Source: an uncultured Paludibaculum sp. (GTDB taxonomy: Bacteria > Acidobacteriota > Terriglobia > Bryobacterales > Bryobacteraceae). Taken from it: a stretch of DNA of 64,000 nt. Made by a program: the position numbers and the translations under genes. The DNA lies in NCBI RefSeq assembly GCF_963665245.1, contig NZ_OY762269.1, positions 372,001 through 436,000 of the forward strand, given 5' to 3'. Positions 43,645 through 52,149 of the stretch are shown in pieces; the first letter of the stretch is position 1, and every line of letters begins with the position of its first letter. The notes beneath the pieces are model-generated. The model searched no databases, was not told the DNA's origin, and was given only the letters and a program-made list of their open reading frames with translations.

Positions 43645-44756
43645 TACAGCAACGATTTTAGATCGGTGCAGGGGATGTTTTGGCTTTCGGCTACTCCTGG
43701 ATAGGTAACGTGGCCTTTGTAGGTATTCACACCAAGGGCGAGGGCGGGGTTTTCGGCGATGGCCTTGGCGGTGCCTTTGTTCGCCAACTGCAGGAGATAG
43801 GGCAGGGTGGCGTTGTTCAGGCCGTAGGTGGAGGTATGCGGCACGGCGGCGGGCATGTTCGAGACACAGTAGTGCAGCACGTTGTCGACGTAGTAGACGG
43901 GATCGGTGTGGGTGGTGGCGTGCGACGTTTCGCAGCAGCCGCCCTGATCGATGGCGACGTCGACGATGACCGCGCCGCGCTTCATCAGCGGCAGCATGTC
44001 GCGGCGGACCAGGCGGGGGGCGGAGGCTCCGGGGATGAGGACGGCGCCGATGACGAGATCGGCATGGCGGAGCGACTCACGGATGGTCCAGAGATTCGAG
44101 GCGAGGGTAATGACGCCGCCGTTGTAGATGTCGTCCAACTCGCGCAGGCGGTTCAGGTTGCGGTCGATGATGGTGACATTGGCTCCGAGGCCAAACGCCA
44201 TCTTGGCCGCGTTATGGCCGACGATGCCGCCGCCTAGCACCACAACATTGGCTGGAGCCACGCCGGGGATACCGCCCAGCAGAACACCGCGTCCGCCGTT
44301 GGGGGCTTCCAGATATTGGGCGCCAATCTGGACGGACATGCGGCCGGCCACCTCGCTCATGGGCGTGAGCAGGGGCAGTGAGCCGTCCTTCTCCTGGATG
44401 GTCTCGTAGGCGACGCCGGTGACCTTGGTCTCCATCAGTTTCTGCGTAAGGTCCGGCAGAGGAGCCAGATGCAGGTAAGTGAAGAGGGTGAGGCCTTCGC
44501 GGAAGAAGCCGTATTCGGAAGGCTGCGGCTCCTTCACTTTCGTAACGATGTCGGCTTGAGTCCAGACGTCGGCCGCGGTGGGCACGATGCGGGCTCCTGC
44601 CTCCACATACTCTTCATCGGTAATGGACGAGAGGTGGCCGGCGCGGGTTTGTACGATGACCTGATGGCCGGATTCGAGCAGCGCGGTAACGCCGTGGGGA
44701 ACCAGACCGACCCGGGACTCATGGTCTTTTACTTCACGAGGAACGCCAATGATCAT
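43644..44756 (-). CDS. ald: Alanine dehydrogenase
   Basis: A 370-residue NAD-dependent alanine dehydrogenase: MIIGVPREVKDHESRVGLVP, VKVKEPQPSEYGF-type segment, GGIPGVAPANVVVLGGGIVGHNAAK (Rossmann motif), PRLVRRDMLPLMKRGAVIVDVAIDQGG and HATTHTDPVYYVDNVLHYCVSNMPAAVP. The ATG at 44756 is the family start; the frame upstream belongs to the preceding gene. It overlaps that gene's stop in an ATGA arrangement. Confidence 0.95.
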   Translation of the reverse strand: MIIGVPREVKDHESRVGLVPHGVTALLESGHQVIVQTRAGHLSSITDEEYVEAGARIVPTAADVWTQADIVTKVKEPQPSEYGFFREGLTLFTYLHLAPLPDLTQKLMETKVTGVAYETIQEKDGSLPLLTPMSEVAGRMSVQIGAQYLEAPNGGRGVLLGGIPGVAPANVVVLGGGIVGHNAAKMAFGLGANVTIIDRNLNRLRELDDIYNGGVITLASNLWTIRESLRHADLVIGAVLIPGASAPRLVRRDMLPLMKRGAVIVDVAIDQGGCCETSHATTHTDPVYYVDNVLHYCVSNMPAAVPHTSTYGLNNATLPYLLQLANKGTAKAIAENPALALGVNTYKGHVTYPGVAESQNIPCTDLKSLL

Positions 44757-45271
44757 GGGAGTTTTCCTTCTGTGGCCGCTGGGGGCTGAACCGGAGGTGC
44801 AGTCTGTGGCGGGGGTTCCCGTTTGGGACCGAGCCCCAGGGCGATGAGCGTGAGCGAATCCAGCTTGCCGCGGCCGGACATATTGTTGATGTTCTGGTCT
44901 TCCTGGAACTTCTTCAGCGCCTCGGTGGATTCCTGGCCCCAAACTCCATTGGCATCAACGGCATAGCCCTTGGCGGTCAAGGCCTGCTGAATCTCACGGA
45001 CGCGGTCTTCCGTGGGCAATTGCTGAGTCGTGCGTCTCGGAGTAGTGACCCGCCTCTTGGCTACGGTGCCACGCCTCTTCGAGGACGGCTTGGCCCCGCT
45101 TTTCGTCGCCGGCGCCTTGGCCGCCGCCGATTTTGAGGGTGCGGACTTGGCGACGGAGGACTTCTGCGCCGGCGCCTTGGCGACTGGTTTCTTTGTAGTG
45201 ACTGACAGCGCGGGAAGAGCCAGAGCGAGAAGCAACACGAACGGGAGGAATTGCGGTCGAAGCGGCTTCAC
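44753..45271 (-). CDS. Exported peptidoglycan-binding-domain protein
   Basis: About 172 residues. A signal peptide (VKPLRPQFLPFVLLLALALPALS) precedes a Lys/Ala/Ser/Pro-rich basic linker and a PG_binding_1 domain (DRVREIQQALTAKGYAVDA, NGVWGQESTEALKKFQEDQ). The tail is proline-rich. It would bind the cell wall. GTG 45271 places the signal peptide at the true N-terminus; ATG 45301 would add ten residues. It is directly upstream of ald with an ATGA overlap. Confidence 0.75.
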   Translation of the reverse strand: MKPLRPQFLPFVLLLALALPALSVTTKKPVAKAPAQKSSVAKSAPSKSAAAKAPATKSGAKPSSKRRGTVAKRRVTTPRRTTQQLPTEDRVREIQQALTAKGYAVDANGVWGQESTEALKKFQEDQNINNMSGRGKLDSLTLIALGLGPKREPPPQTAPPVQPPAATEGKLP

Positions 45272-45336
45272 GATTGAAGGATACCAAAGCGGATGAGACA
45301 TAGGCGCGAGAAAGAGGCCTGATTCCCCGCCGCGGG

Positions 45337-45399
45337 CGCCAGGAGATTAGGGGGAGCGGGAGGGGGGCGGATGGGGGAATATCCCTCCCGCTCCTGGCG
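45337..45399. terminator. Long GC-rich inverted repeat after the sugar operon
   Basis: CGCCAGGAG (45337-45345) and AGCGGGAGGG (45355-45364) together pair with CCCTCCCGCTCCTGGCG (45383-45399), leaving a 9-base bulge in the left arm. It is the only strong structure between the last gene of the nine-gene sugar operon (stop at 45511) and the peptidoglycan-binding gene. No T-run follows, so it is a possible, not a classical, terminator. Confidence 0.4.
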
Positions 45400-45510
45400 G
45401 GTGGTGGAGCCTCCATTATACGCAGAACCCCTGCGCGCGGGAAGACTCAATTTGCGACAAAGTTGATATTTAATTCCGGTTTGGGGCGGCCTGTAGGGGT
45501 GTACCTCGGT

Positions 45511-46932
45511 TCAGGCCAGCACCGCTGGCTCGTGGTGGTACACCGGCCAGCCCAGGTAGACGTCCAAGGCCTCGGCCAATAGGGTCGCGCATCGTGAACT
45601 GTTCATGGCGGCGTGGTGCTCGAAGCCGTTCCGGCAGATGTAGCGCATCAACTTCTGGAGCTCCGGCACCTCGACGACGGCACGGCTGCCGAAGGTGGCC
45701 AGCGGGTCGTCGGTAAAGCGGCCCTCGCCGACATAGGCGCGAATGGCTCCATTGGTGTCGTCGGTGCTGATGCGGGCGAAGGTGACCGGTCCGGCCGGGG
45801 TGCGTCCGGCCACGGCTCCGTATGTGTTTTCTTCGCCGAGAGTAGTGCCCAGGATAGGGGCCGTTCCGATCTCAATGTCGGGCAGGAACGACTTGGCCCA
45901 GTTGCCGCAATGGAAGAAGACGCACTTGTTCCGATCGCCGCCATAGTTGTTGTTCCAGTCCACTAGGGCGCTGGGCTGGCCAGAGGCGAGCTGCAGGGCG
46001 TACATGGCGACGACGCCGGCGATGTCCACCTCGCAGGCGCTGGGCATGAGGCGTTCGCTCATCATGCTCATCACAGTGCAGACGTTGACTCCGAAGTTCT
46101 GCTGCATCGAGCTCCAGCACTGGATGGCGGTGGCATCGAGACCGTTCTCATCCATCCATTCGAGGAGTGTAATGGCCAGTTTCGACATGCGGGTGAGCGC
46201 GGAGCCCGGTACCTGTGTGGTGGCCGCGTAGCCGCCGATCTCCGCGATTTTGGCCAGGACGCGGGCGTCGTCGTCGGCGATGCGCCCTGCCCGGCCGAAA
46301 AGGTCGGAGAGGTCCATCGTGCTGACGCTGATGCCGGCGGACTGCAGCAGTTTCTCGCTGTAGCGGGTGGTGTTGAAGGCGTTGGGCCTTGCTCCGACGG
46401 CGCCGATGCGGGCGCGGCGCAGCCCGCCGACGACACGGCACTGGGCGACGAAGTCCGCCAGGTCCCGGCGGAACTCGGGCGAGAGCGGGTGGATAGTGTG
46501 GTCCAGGGTGAGGCTGTAGGAGATGCCGTACTGGCGCAAGTTGTTGCAGACCGAGATCTTGCCGCAGAAGGCGTCGCGGCGCCGCTCGACCGAAAGCTGG
46601 CCGAGGTCGTCGGGATACGCCTGAACGAGGACCGGGACATTCAACTCCGCCAGCTTCAGAGTGTCGGCTACGCCCTTCTCGTCGCCGAAGTTCGGCAGTG
46701 TGACGAGGACGCCCTGAATGCGGTCGCGATTGGCACGAAAGAGGTCGGCGCAGCGCCGGGCGTGCGCCCAGGTTTCGACGGCGCCCAGTTTGGTCGCCTG
46801 ATCGTCCAGAATGACGGCGTCGATCTCCATTTCAGCGAGAAGCCGCAGCACGTCGCGCCGCGCCTCGCCGACGAGCACGTCGGGGAAGAAGTCCCGGTTT
46901 CCGACAATCACTCCCAGAGTCATTCTGCCCAT
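45511..46932 (-). CDS. L-fucose/L-arabinose isomerase-like sugar isomerase
   Basis: A 473-residue protein of the fucose isomerase fold (FucI/AraA-like): TLGVIVGNRDFFPD, VLVTLPNFGDEKG, DHTIHPLSPEFR, RIGAVGARPNAFNTTRYSEK, TAIQCWSSMQQNFGVNVCTVMS and CEVDIAGVVAMYALQLASG (metal-site Glu/Asp region). It should convert an aldose to a ketose. ATG 46932 has AAGGAGG 8 bp upstream. It ends the sugar operon and overlaps nothing; the binding-protein gene stops 13 bp before it. The substrate is not clear from sequence. Confidence 0.8.
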   Translation of the reverse strand: MGRMTLGVIVGNRDFFPDVLVGEARRDVLRLLAEMEIDAVILDDQATKLGAVETWAHARRCADLFRANRDRIQGVLVTLPNFGDEKGVADTLKLAELNVPVLVQAYPDDLGQLSVERRRDAFCGKISVCNNLRQYGISYSLTLDHTIHPLSPEFRRDLADFVAQCRVVGGLRRARIGAVGARPNAFNTTRYSEKLLQSAGISVSTMDLSDLFGRAGRIADDDARVLAKIAEIGGYAATTQVPGSALTRMSKLAITLLEWMDENGLDATAIQCWSSMQQNFGVNVCTVMSMMSERLMPSACEVDIAGVVAMYALQLASGQPSALVDWNNNYGGDRNKCVFFHCGNWAKSFLPDIEIGTAPILGTTLGEENTYGAVAGRTPAGPVTFARISTDDTNGAIRAYVGEGRFTDDPLATFGSRAVVEVPELQKLMRYICRNGFEHHAAMNSSRCATLLAEALDVYLGWPVYHHEPAVLA

Positions 46933-46945
46933 TTCGATAGCCTCC

Positions 46946-47893
46946 TTACTTCCTGCTGAAGAGCCCGTATTGGTCCGCGTTGGTGGGCGTGACCAGTTCA
47001 CAGTCGATGGATTGCTTTTCGGGGGCGCCCGTGGTCCCGGTGGTCAGGTACTTGTGGGCGTTGTCCACCGCCATGCGGGCGATGGTGGCGGCGGGTTGCA
47101 GGACCGTCGCCTTGACGCCTCCGGACTTGATGGCCGCGATGGCGTCGGGGCTGCCGTCGAATCCCACGACGATGACCTTGTCCAGGCCGGCATTCTTGAG
47201 GGCGGCGGCGGCTCCGACGGCCATGGTGTCGTTGCCGGCGATGATGCCCTTGATCCCGCGATTGCCCTGGAGCATGGTCTCCACCTTCTGAAAGGCCTCG
47301 GTCTGGCTCCAGTTGGCGCTTTGCTGGGCGGCCATTTTCAAGCCGTCGTACTTGTCGAGGATGTCGTGGAAGCCGCGCGTGCGGACGGCGGCGTTGGTGT
47401 CGGACTCGCGGCCCAGCAACTCGATGTAGTTGCCCTTTTCGCCCATCAGCCGGACGAACTCCTGCGCGCCGAGCGCGGCGCCCTGGTAGTTGTTCGACAC
47501 GATCTGGGAGATGGCGATGCCGTTGACGTTGATCTCTCGATCGATGAGGAAGCTGGGGATGCCGGCCGCCTTCGCCTTGCGGACGGCGGCCACCGACGCG
47601 TCGGCCCCGGCGTTGTCGAGGATGATGGCGGCGGCGCCGTTGGCGATGGCGACGTCGATTAACTGATCCTGTTTGTGGGCGTCATCGTCGTGCGAATTGA
47701 CCGAGGTGGAATAGCCCAACTCGCGGGCGCGGGCGGCGGCCGTCTCCGCCTCCACCTTGAAGAACGGGTTGTCGTTGGACGGCGTGATGATGGCGATGAG
47801 CTTTTTCGCGGATCCGGTCTGCCTGGCTCCACAGCCTGACAACAGGAGGCCGGAAAGGACGAACGCGGACGTGGCGATGGTTCGAAGGTTCAT
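46946..47893 (-). CDS. Sugar ABC transporter substrate-binding lipoprotein (ribose type)
   Basis: A 315-residue periplasmic binding protein. The leader ends in the lipobox LLLSGCGARQ. The mature part fits the ribose/galactose-binding (RbsB) fold: LIAIITPSNDNPFFKVEAE, VAIANGAAAIILDNAGADAS, FLIDREINVNGIAISQIVSNN, IAGNDTMAVGAAAALKNAG and VVGFDGSPDAIAAIKSGG. It delivers the sugar to the permease below. The ligand cannot be read from the sequence. Confidence 0.92.
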   Translation of the reverse strand: MNLRTIATSAFVLSGLLLSGCGARQTGSAKKLIAIITPSNDNPFFKVEAETAAARARELGYSTSVNSHDDDAHKQDQLIDVAIANGAAAIILDNAGADASVAAVRKAKAAGIPSFLIDREINVNGIAISQIVSNNYQGAALGAQEFVRLMGEKGNYIELLGRESDTNAAVRTRGFHDILDKYDGLKMAAQQSANWSQTEAFQKVETMLQGNRGIKGIIAGNDTMAVGAAAALKNAGLDKVIVVGFDGSPDAIAAIKSGGVKATVLQPAATIARMAVDNAHKYLTTGTTGAPEKQSIDCELVTPTNADQYGLFSRK

Positions 47894-47908
47894 TTCAGCT
47901 CTTCCATT

Positions 47909-48946
47909 TCAGTTCCTAAGGGTGGCGGCGGCACGCCGCGAATACTGTTGCTGCATCTGATCGAGGATGACGGCGAGGACGATGACAAGGCCCTTGATTA
48001 CGATTTGCCAGAAGGCGGAGACGCCCAGCAGGATCAGGCCGTCGGCCAGAACGCCGATGACAAACGCACCGATGATGGTGCCTCCGACGCTGCCGCGGCC
48101 GCCCATCAGCGAGGTCCCGCCCAGCACCACGGCGGCAATCGCATTGAGTTCAAACGTCTCGCCCGTGGCCGGATGGGCCGCGGCCAACTGGGCCGCGATG
48201 ATGACGCCGACCATGGCGGCGCAGAGGCCGGAGAGGACGTAAACCGAGAACTTAATGCGGCCGACGAGGACTCCGGACAGCTCAGCCGCGCGCTCGTTGC
48301 CGCCGACGGCATAAACACGGCGGCCGAAGGGTGTCCGCGACGCAAGAAAGACACCGGCTGCTGAGAACGCCAGCATCAGCCAGATGGGGACGGGGATGCC
48401 GAGAACGATGCCCGTGCCCAGAGTCACGAACCCGGCGTTGCCGAGGGCAGGGTCGCCGGAGAGGTTGGGGAAAGTGGCTCCGTTGGAGATGAGAAGGGCC
48501 GTGCCCCGCGCGACATACAGAGAACCCAGGGTGGCGATGAACGGCGCCACACGCAGCTTGGCAACCAGCAGTCCGTTGGCGGCGCCAACCAGCGCGCCGG
48601 CGAGCAGCGCCACGATGACGACCAGCCAGGTGTGAAGGTAGATCACGACACCGAACGAGCGCAGCACAAGGCCGTCGTGGATGAGTCCTCCGGCGATGAT
48701 GCCGGCCAGGCCGGCCACGGAGCCGACGGAGAGATCGATGCCGCCGCTGAGGATGACAAAGGTCATGCCGACAGCGAGGATGGCGTTGATGGCGACGTGC
48801 TTCACCAGGATGGTGAGGTTGCTGGCCGTCAGGAACGCCGGAGAGAGGATGGCGAATGTGGCCAGCAGCGCCAGCAGGACGATGACGGCCCGCAGACGGA
48901 AGAGCAGGGCGGCGACAGGGGCGCGATGTGCGGGCTGCATGGTCAC
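47909..48946 (-). CDS. Sugar ABC transporter permease (RbsC-like)
   Basis: A 345-residue permease of the BPD_transp_2 type with about ten helices: MTFVILSGGIDLSVGSVAGL, VGAANGLLVAKLRVAPFIATLGSL, RRVYAVGGNERAAELSGV and AVVLGGTSLMGGRGSVGGTIIGA. GTG 48946 is chosen because GGAGG lies 7 bp before it and it overlaps the ATPase stop (GTGA). It pairs with the ATPase and binding protein on either side. Confidence 0.93.
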   Translation of the reverse strand: MTMQPAHRAPVAALLFRLRAVIVLLALLATFAILSPAFLTASNLTILVKHVAINAILAVGMTFVILSGGIDLSVGSVAGLAGIIAGGLIHDGLVLRSFGVVIYLHTWLVVIVALLAGALVGAANGLLVAKLRVAPFIATLGSLYVARGTALLISNGATFPNLSGDPALGNAGFVTLGTGIVLGIPVPIWLMLAFSAAGVFLASRTPFGRRVYAVGGNERAAELSGVLVGRIKFSVYVLSGLCAAMVGVIIAAQLAAAHPATGETFELNAIAAVVLGGTSLMGGRGSVGGTIIGAFVIGVLADGLILLGVSAFWQIVIKGLVIVLAVILDQMQQQYSRRAAATLRN

Positions 48947-50463
48947 GGGTGTGCCTCCTGCACGCTCGCCGACGCCGCCATGGCGAGTGCGGCGTCGGTC
49001 GCCTGGGCGGCTTCGAAACGCGCCGTGACCGAGCCACGCGACATGACGATGATGCGCGTCGCGGCAGCACGCACCTCCTCCAGTTCCGACGAGACGAGGA
49101 GGACACCCATGCCCGCGGCGGCCAGGCGCTGGACGAGCGTGTGAATCTCCCGCTTGGCGCCGATGTCCACACCGCGCGTGGGCTCGTCGAGCAGCAGGAC
49201 GCGAGGCTTGGTCAGGAGGCATCTGGCGATGACAACCTTCTGTTGATTGCCGCCGCTAAGTGACCCGATGTTGTACTGCAGGCCGGGCGTTTTGATGCGG
49301 AGACTGGAGACCATGCCGGCCGCCTCCGTTTCCTCGCGAGTCCGGGAGAGCCAGGGGCCTCTGGCAAAGCGGCCGAGGCTGGCTATAGTCATGTTCGAAA
49401 GGACCGAGAGGCTTTGGATCAGGGCCGAGATCTGGCGGTCTTCCGGCACCATGGCCAGCCCGGCCTCGATGCGTTGCGAGGTGTCCAGTCGGTCGAGCCG
49501 TCTGGAGTTCAGGAAGACGCTACCGGTGGCTTCGGGGTGCAGGCCCATGAGGGTTTCCAGTAGCTCCGTGCGGCCCGCGCCCATCAGGCCGTAGAGCCCG
49601 ACGACTTCGCCGGCGGAGAGAGAGAGTGAGACGTCGCGGAATAGCGCCTTACCTGTGGCGGAAACGAGGGAGAGGGCCTCGACGCGCAGCAGTTCCGGGC
49701 CTGCCTCGCCTGCCGGCTGTGGTTCCGTGGCGGAGGTGCGCCGGCCGGTCATCTGCTCGACGATCCAGTGCGGATCGACATCGGCGGTTTCGGCTTCGGC
49801 CACCAGACGGCCGTCGCGCAGGACCGCGACATGATCGGCCACCTCCAGCAGTTCCTCGAGCCGGTGAGAGATATAGACAATGGCCACGCCCCGCGATTTG
49901 AGCTCGGCGATGATGCGGAAGAGCACCGCGATCTCGGCGGCGCTGAGCGCGGAAGTGGGTTCGTCCATCATCAGCACGCGGACATCGCGCGCCAGAGCTT
50001 TGGCGATCTCGACGATCTGCTGCTGGCCGAGCGGCAGATCGCCGACCGGGGTGGCGGGGTCGATGGGATGTTCCAGGCGCAGCAGCAGGTCGCGCGCCTG
50101 GGCCTCCTGGCGGCTCGGGTCCAGCATTCCGTGCCGGGTTATCTCGCGGGCCAGATAGATGTTCTCGGCCACGCTCAGGTTGGGGCAGAGATTCAGCTCC
50201 TGGTGGATGATGCCGATGCCGCGCGCGTCGGCGTCGCGGACGGAGCGCAGAGTCACTGGCTCGCCATCCAGAAAGAGGGAGCCGCGAGTAGGGGGTGTGA
50301 TGCCCGCCAGCACCTTCACCAGAGTCGATTTGCCTGCTCCGTTCTCGCCGACGAGAGCGGTCACGCTGCCGCGGCGGAGCCGGAACGTGATGTTGTCGAG
50401 CGCCAGTGTCCCCGGATACTGAACGGAGACCTCGCGCGCCTCGAGAACGATGTCCTGGTTCAT
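48943..50463 (-). CDS. Sugar ABC transporter ATPase (RbsA-like, two nucleotide-binding domains)
   Basis: A 506-residue tandem ATPase. The first domain has Walker A VGENGAGKSTLVKVLAG, Q-loop and signature LPLGQQQIVEIAKAL, and MMDEPTSAL. The second has the usual degenerate Walker A (GLMGAGRTELLETLMG), signature SGGNQQKVVIARCL, and LLLDEPTRGVDIGAKREIH. This layout is typical of ribose/xylose-type importers. Both ends overlap neighbouring genes by 4 bases. Confidence 0.94.
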   Translation of the reverse strand: MNQDIVLEAREVSVQYPGTLALDNITFRLRRGSVTALVGENGAGKSTLVKVLAGITPPTRGSLFLDGEPVTLRSVRDADARGIGIIHQELNLCPNLSVAENIYLAREITRHGMLDPSRQEAQARDLLLRLEHPIDPATPVGDLPLGQQQIVEIAKALARDVRVLMMDEPTSALSAAEIAVLFRIIAELKSRGVAIVYISHRLEELLEVADHVAVLRDGRLVAEAETADVDPHWIVEQMTGRRTSATEPQPAGEAGPELLRVEALSLVSATGKALFRDVSLSLSAGEVVGLYGLMGAGRTELLETLMGLHPEATGSVFLNSRRLDRLDTSQRIEAGLAMVPEDRQISALIQSLSVLSNMTIASLGRFARGPWLSRTREETEAAGMVSSLRIKTPGLQYNIGSLSGGNQQKVVIARCLLTKPRVLLLDEPTRGVDIGAKREIHTLVQRLAAAGMGVLLVSSELEEVRAAATRIIVMSRGSVTARFEAAQATDAALAMAASASVQEAHP

Positions 50464-51122
50464 TGGCGGCGTTCCTCCACCGTCAAAGCGACCGGGACGA
50501 GCTCGCGCAGGGGCGGATCCGCCTTGGCTTCCGCAGCGAGCGTTCCGGTGAACGATACGATTCGGCCCTTGAGTTGAGTGGGCTCGAGGTTGGCCAGGAC
50601 GGTCTTCAGGACGCGATTGTTCAGCTCGTTGCCGACGTCGGCGAACTGCAGTTGGTTCACGAAGTCGCTGAAGTGGACGATGCCGGTGGCGTCGCGCAGT
50701 GAGGTGCCGCGGAGGACCGGGCCGATCTGAATGGACATGTCCGGCCTGCGGTCGAAGGGGGCGATGTCGACCAGCAGGAGCCCCTGACGTGAATGGGTAT
50801 CCACGCTGACGACTGTGCCCGCACCCTTGACTACGAAATAGGGCGGAGCGTCGGGTTCACGGCGGCCATAGCGGGTGATGGCCTGTTCGGGCGAAGCGGC
50901 CAGTGCATCGAGCAGGACTCTGGCTTCGACGGCCGAGGTTGAGACGGAGGGCAGGAGCTTCGCCAACCAGATGGAGTCGACATAGGCCGCCGGGTTTGCG
51001 GTAGCCGTGGAGCCGGTTGGTGCTGCCGTTTCCGGCTGGATGGGGCGCACCGTCCAAGGCACGCAGGACACCAGGCCCAGGGAGAGGACCGCGATCGCTG
51101 AATTGCGTGCAGCGCCGATCAT
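50460..51122 (-). CDS. DUF2291 family periplasmic lipoprotein of sugar ABC operons
   Basis: A 220-residue protein with a short lipoprotein leader (MIGAARNSAIAVLSLGLVSC) and DUF2291-type body: AAYVDSIWLAKLLPSVSTSA, IQIGPVLRGTSLRDATGIVHFSDFVNQLQFADVGNELN and VSFTGTLA. Genes of this family sit in ribose-type transporter operons, including those for polyols such as erythritol, and may assist the transporter. It overlaps both the regulator upstream and the ATPase downstream by 4 bases. Confidence 0.85.
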   Translation of the reverse strand: MIGAARNSAIAVLSLGLVSCVPWTVRPIQPETAAPTGSTATANPAAYVDSIWLAKLLPSVSTSAVEARVLLDALAASPEQAITRYGRREPDAPPYFVVKGAGTVVSVDTHSRQGLLLVDIAPFDRRPDMSIQIGPVLRGTSLRDATGIVHFSDFVNQLQFADVGNELNNRVLKTVLANLEPTQLKGRIVSFTGTLAAEAKADPPLRELVPVALTVEERRQ

Positions 51123-52141
51123 CGCGATTTGGCCGTCCTCTTCGTGGATGCGCGCCCGTTGCCACCGGCCTGCTCCGCTACGGGTTGCGGGCCTCCGGCC
51201 AGCAGTCGCCCGGCGGAAGCGAGATCGGTGATGAGGACGTTGATCAGCTTGCCGGCCAGCGCGCCGCGGATGGCACTGGTTTTTCGTTGTCCGCCGGCGA
51301 CGCCGACCACGCGGGGCACAGCCTGCAGTTGGTCCAATTCCATGCTGATGACACGGTCGTTCAATTCGGTCAACACCTGCCGGCCCGCGGCGTCGAAGAA
51401 GCGCAGGCAGATGTCACCGACAGCTCCTTTCTCGGCCAGCATGCCGACCTCGCGCGGAGAAAAGATGTTGCCGCTGGAGGCCAAGGCGCGAGAGGGTTCG
51501 GTGGCTCCGATACCGACCAGGGCGAGCGTCACCTGGGGGAAGAGATCGAGGGCCTCGCGCACAAAGCGGTCTTTCACGAGGACGTCGCGGGCGTTGCGGG
51601 AGCCCACCACTCCAGGCGCCGGCAGGAGCGTGGCTTCCCCACCGATGAGGTCGGCCAGGCGGCGTGTGACCTGCGTGGCATGGACCTCGGCGTTGGGGCT
51701 GCCGACACCGCCCAGGATCTGGATGACGCGGTTGCTCTTGAAGCGCTGGCTGGGATGGATGGCGTTCACCATCTCAAGAAGGGCGGCGCTCCATGAGGAG
51801 ATGCCGATGACGTCACCGGCTTTGAGCGTGTTCTCGAGGTAAAAGGCCGCGGCCGCGCCCAGGTCGTGAGAGATCTGCGCTTCGTCGTCCAGGCAATCGA
51901 CGACCACTGCTTCATCCAGTCCAAACCGCGACTGTAGGGCATCCTCGACGTCGGTGTGCGTGCCGGGCGGCAGGCTGACGGTGATGCGAACGATGCCCTC
52001 GCGCTCAGCCCGCTTCAGTACCCGGGAAACCGTGGACTGATGGATGTTGAGCCGGGCGCAGATCTCCGTCTGCCGCAGACCTTGCGTATAGTACATGCGC
52101 GCGATTTTTGCCATCAGCCGGAGTTCATCGATGCGAGCCAT
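51119..52141 (-). CDS. SorC-family sugar-responsive transcriptional regulator
   Basis: A 340-residue regulator. The N-terminal helix-turn-helix is TEICARLNIHQSTVSRVLKRAEREG (about residues 25-50); the C-terminal sugar-phosphate-binding domain has VIGISSWSAALLEMVNAIHP, GGVGSPNAEVHATQVTRRLAD and VGVAGGQRKTSAIRGALAG. Such regulators respond to the phosphorylated sugar. It lies inside the operon, 8 bp after the kinase gene, suggesting autoregulation. Confidence 0.92.
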   Translation of the reverse strand: MARIDELRLMAKIARMYYTQGLRQTEICARLNIHQSTVSRVLKRAEREGIVRITVSLPPGTHTDVEDALQSRFGLDEAVVVDCLDDEAQISHDLGAAAAFYLENTLKAGDVIGISSWSAALLEMVNAIHPSQRFKSNRVIQILGGVGSPNAEVHATQVTRRLADLIGGEATLLPAPGVVGSRNARDVLVKDRFVREALDLFPQVTLALVGIGATEPSRALASSGNIFSPREVGMLAEKGAVGDICLRFFDAAGRQVLTELNDRVISMELDQLQAVPRVVGVAGGQRKTSAIRGALAGKLINVLITDLASAGRLLAGGPQPVAEQAGGNGRASTKRTAKSR

Positions 52142-52149
52142 GGCTTATC

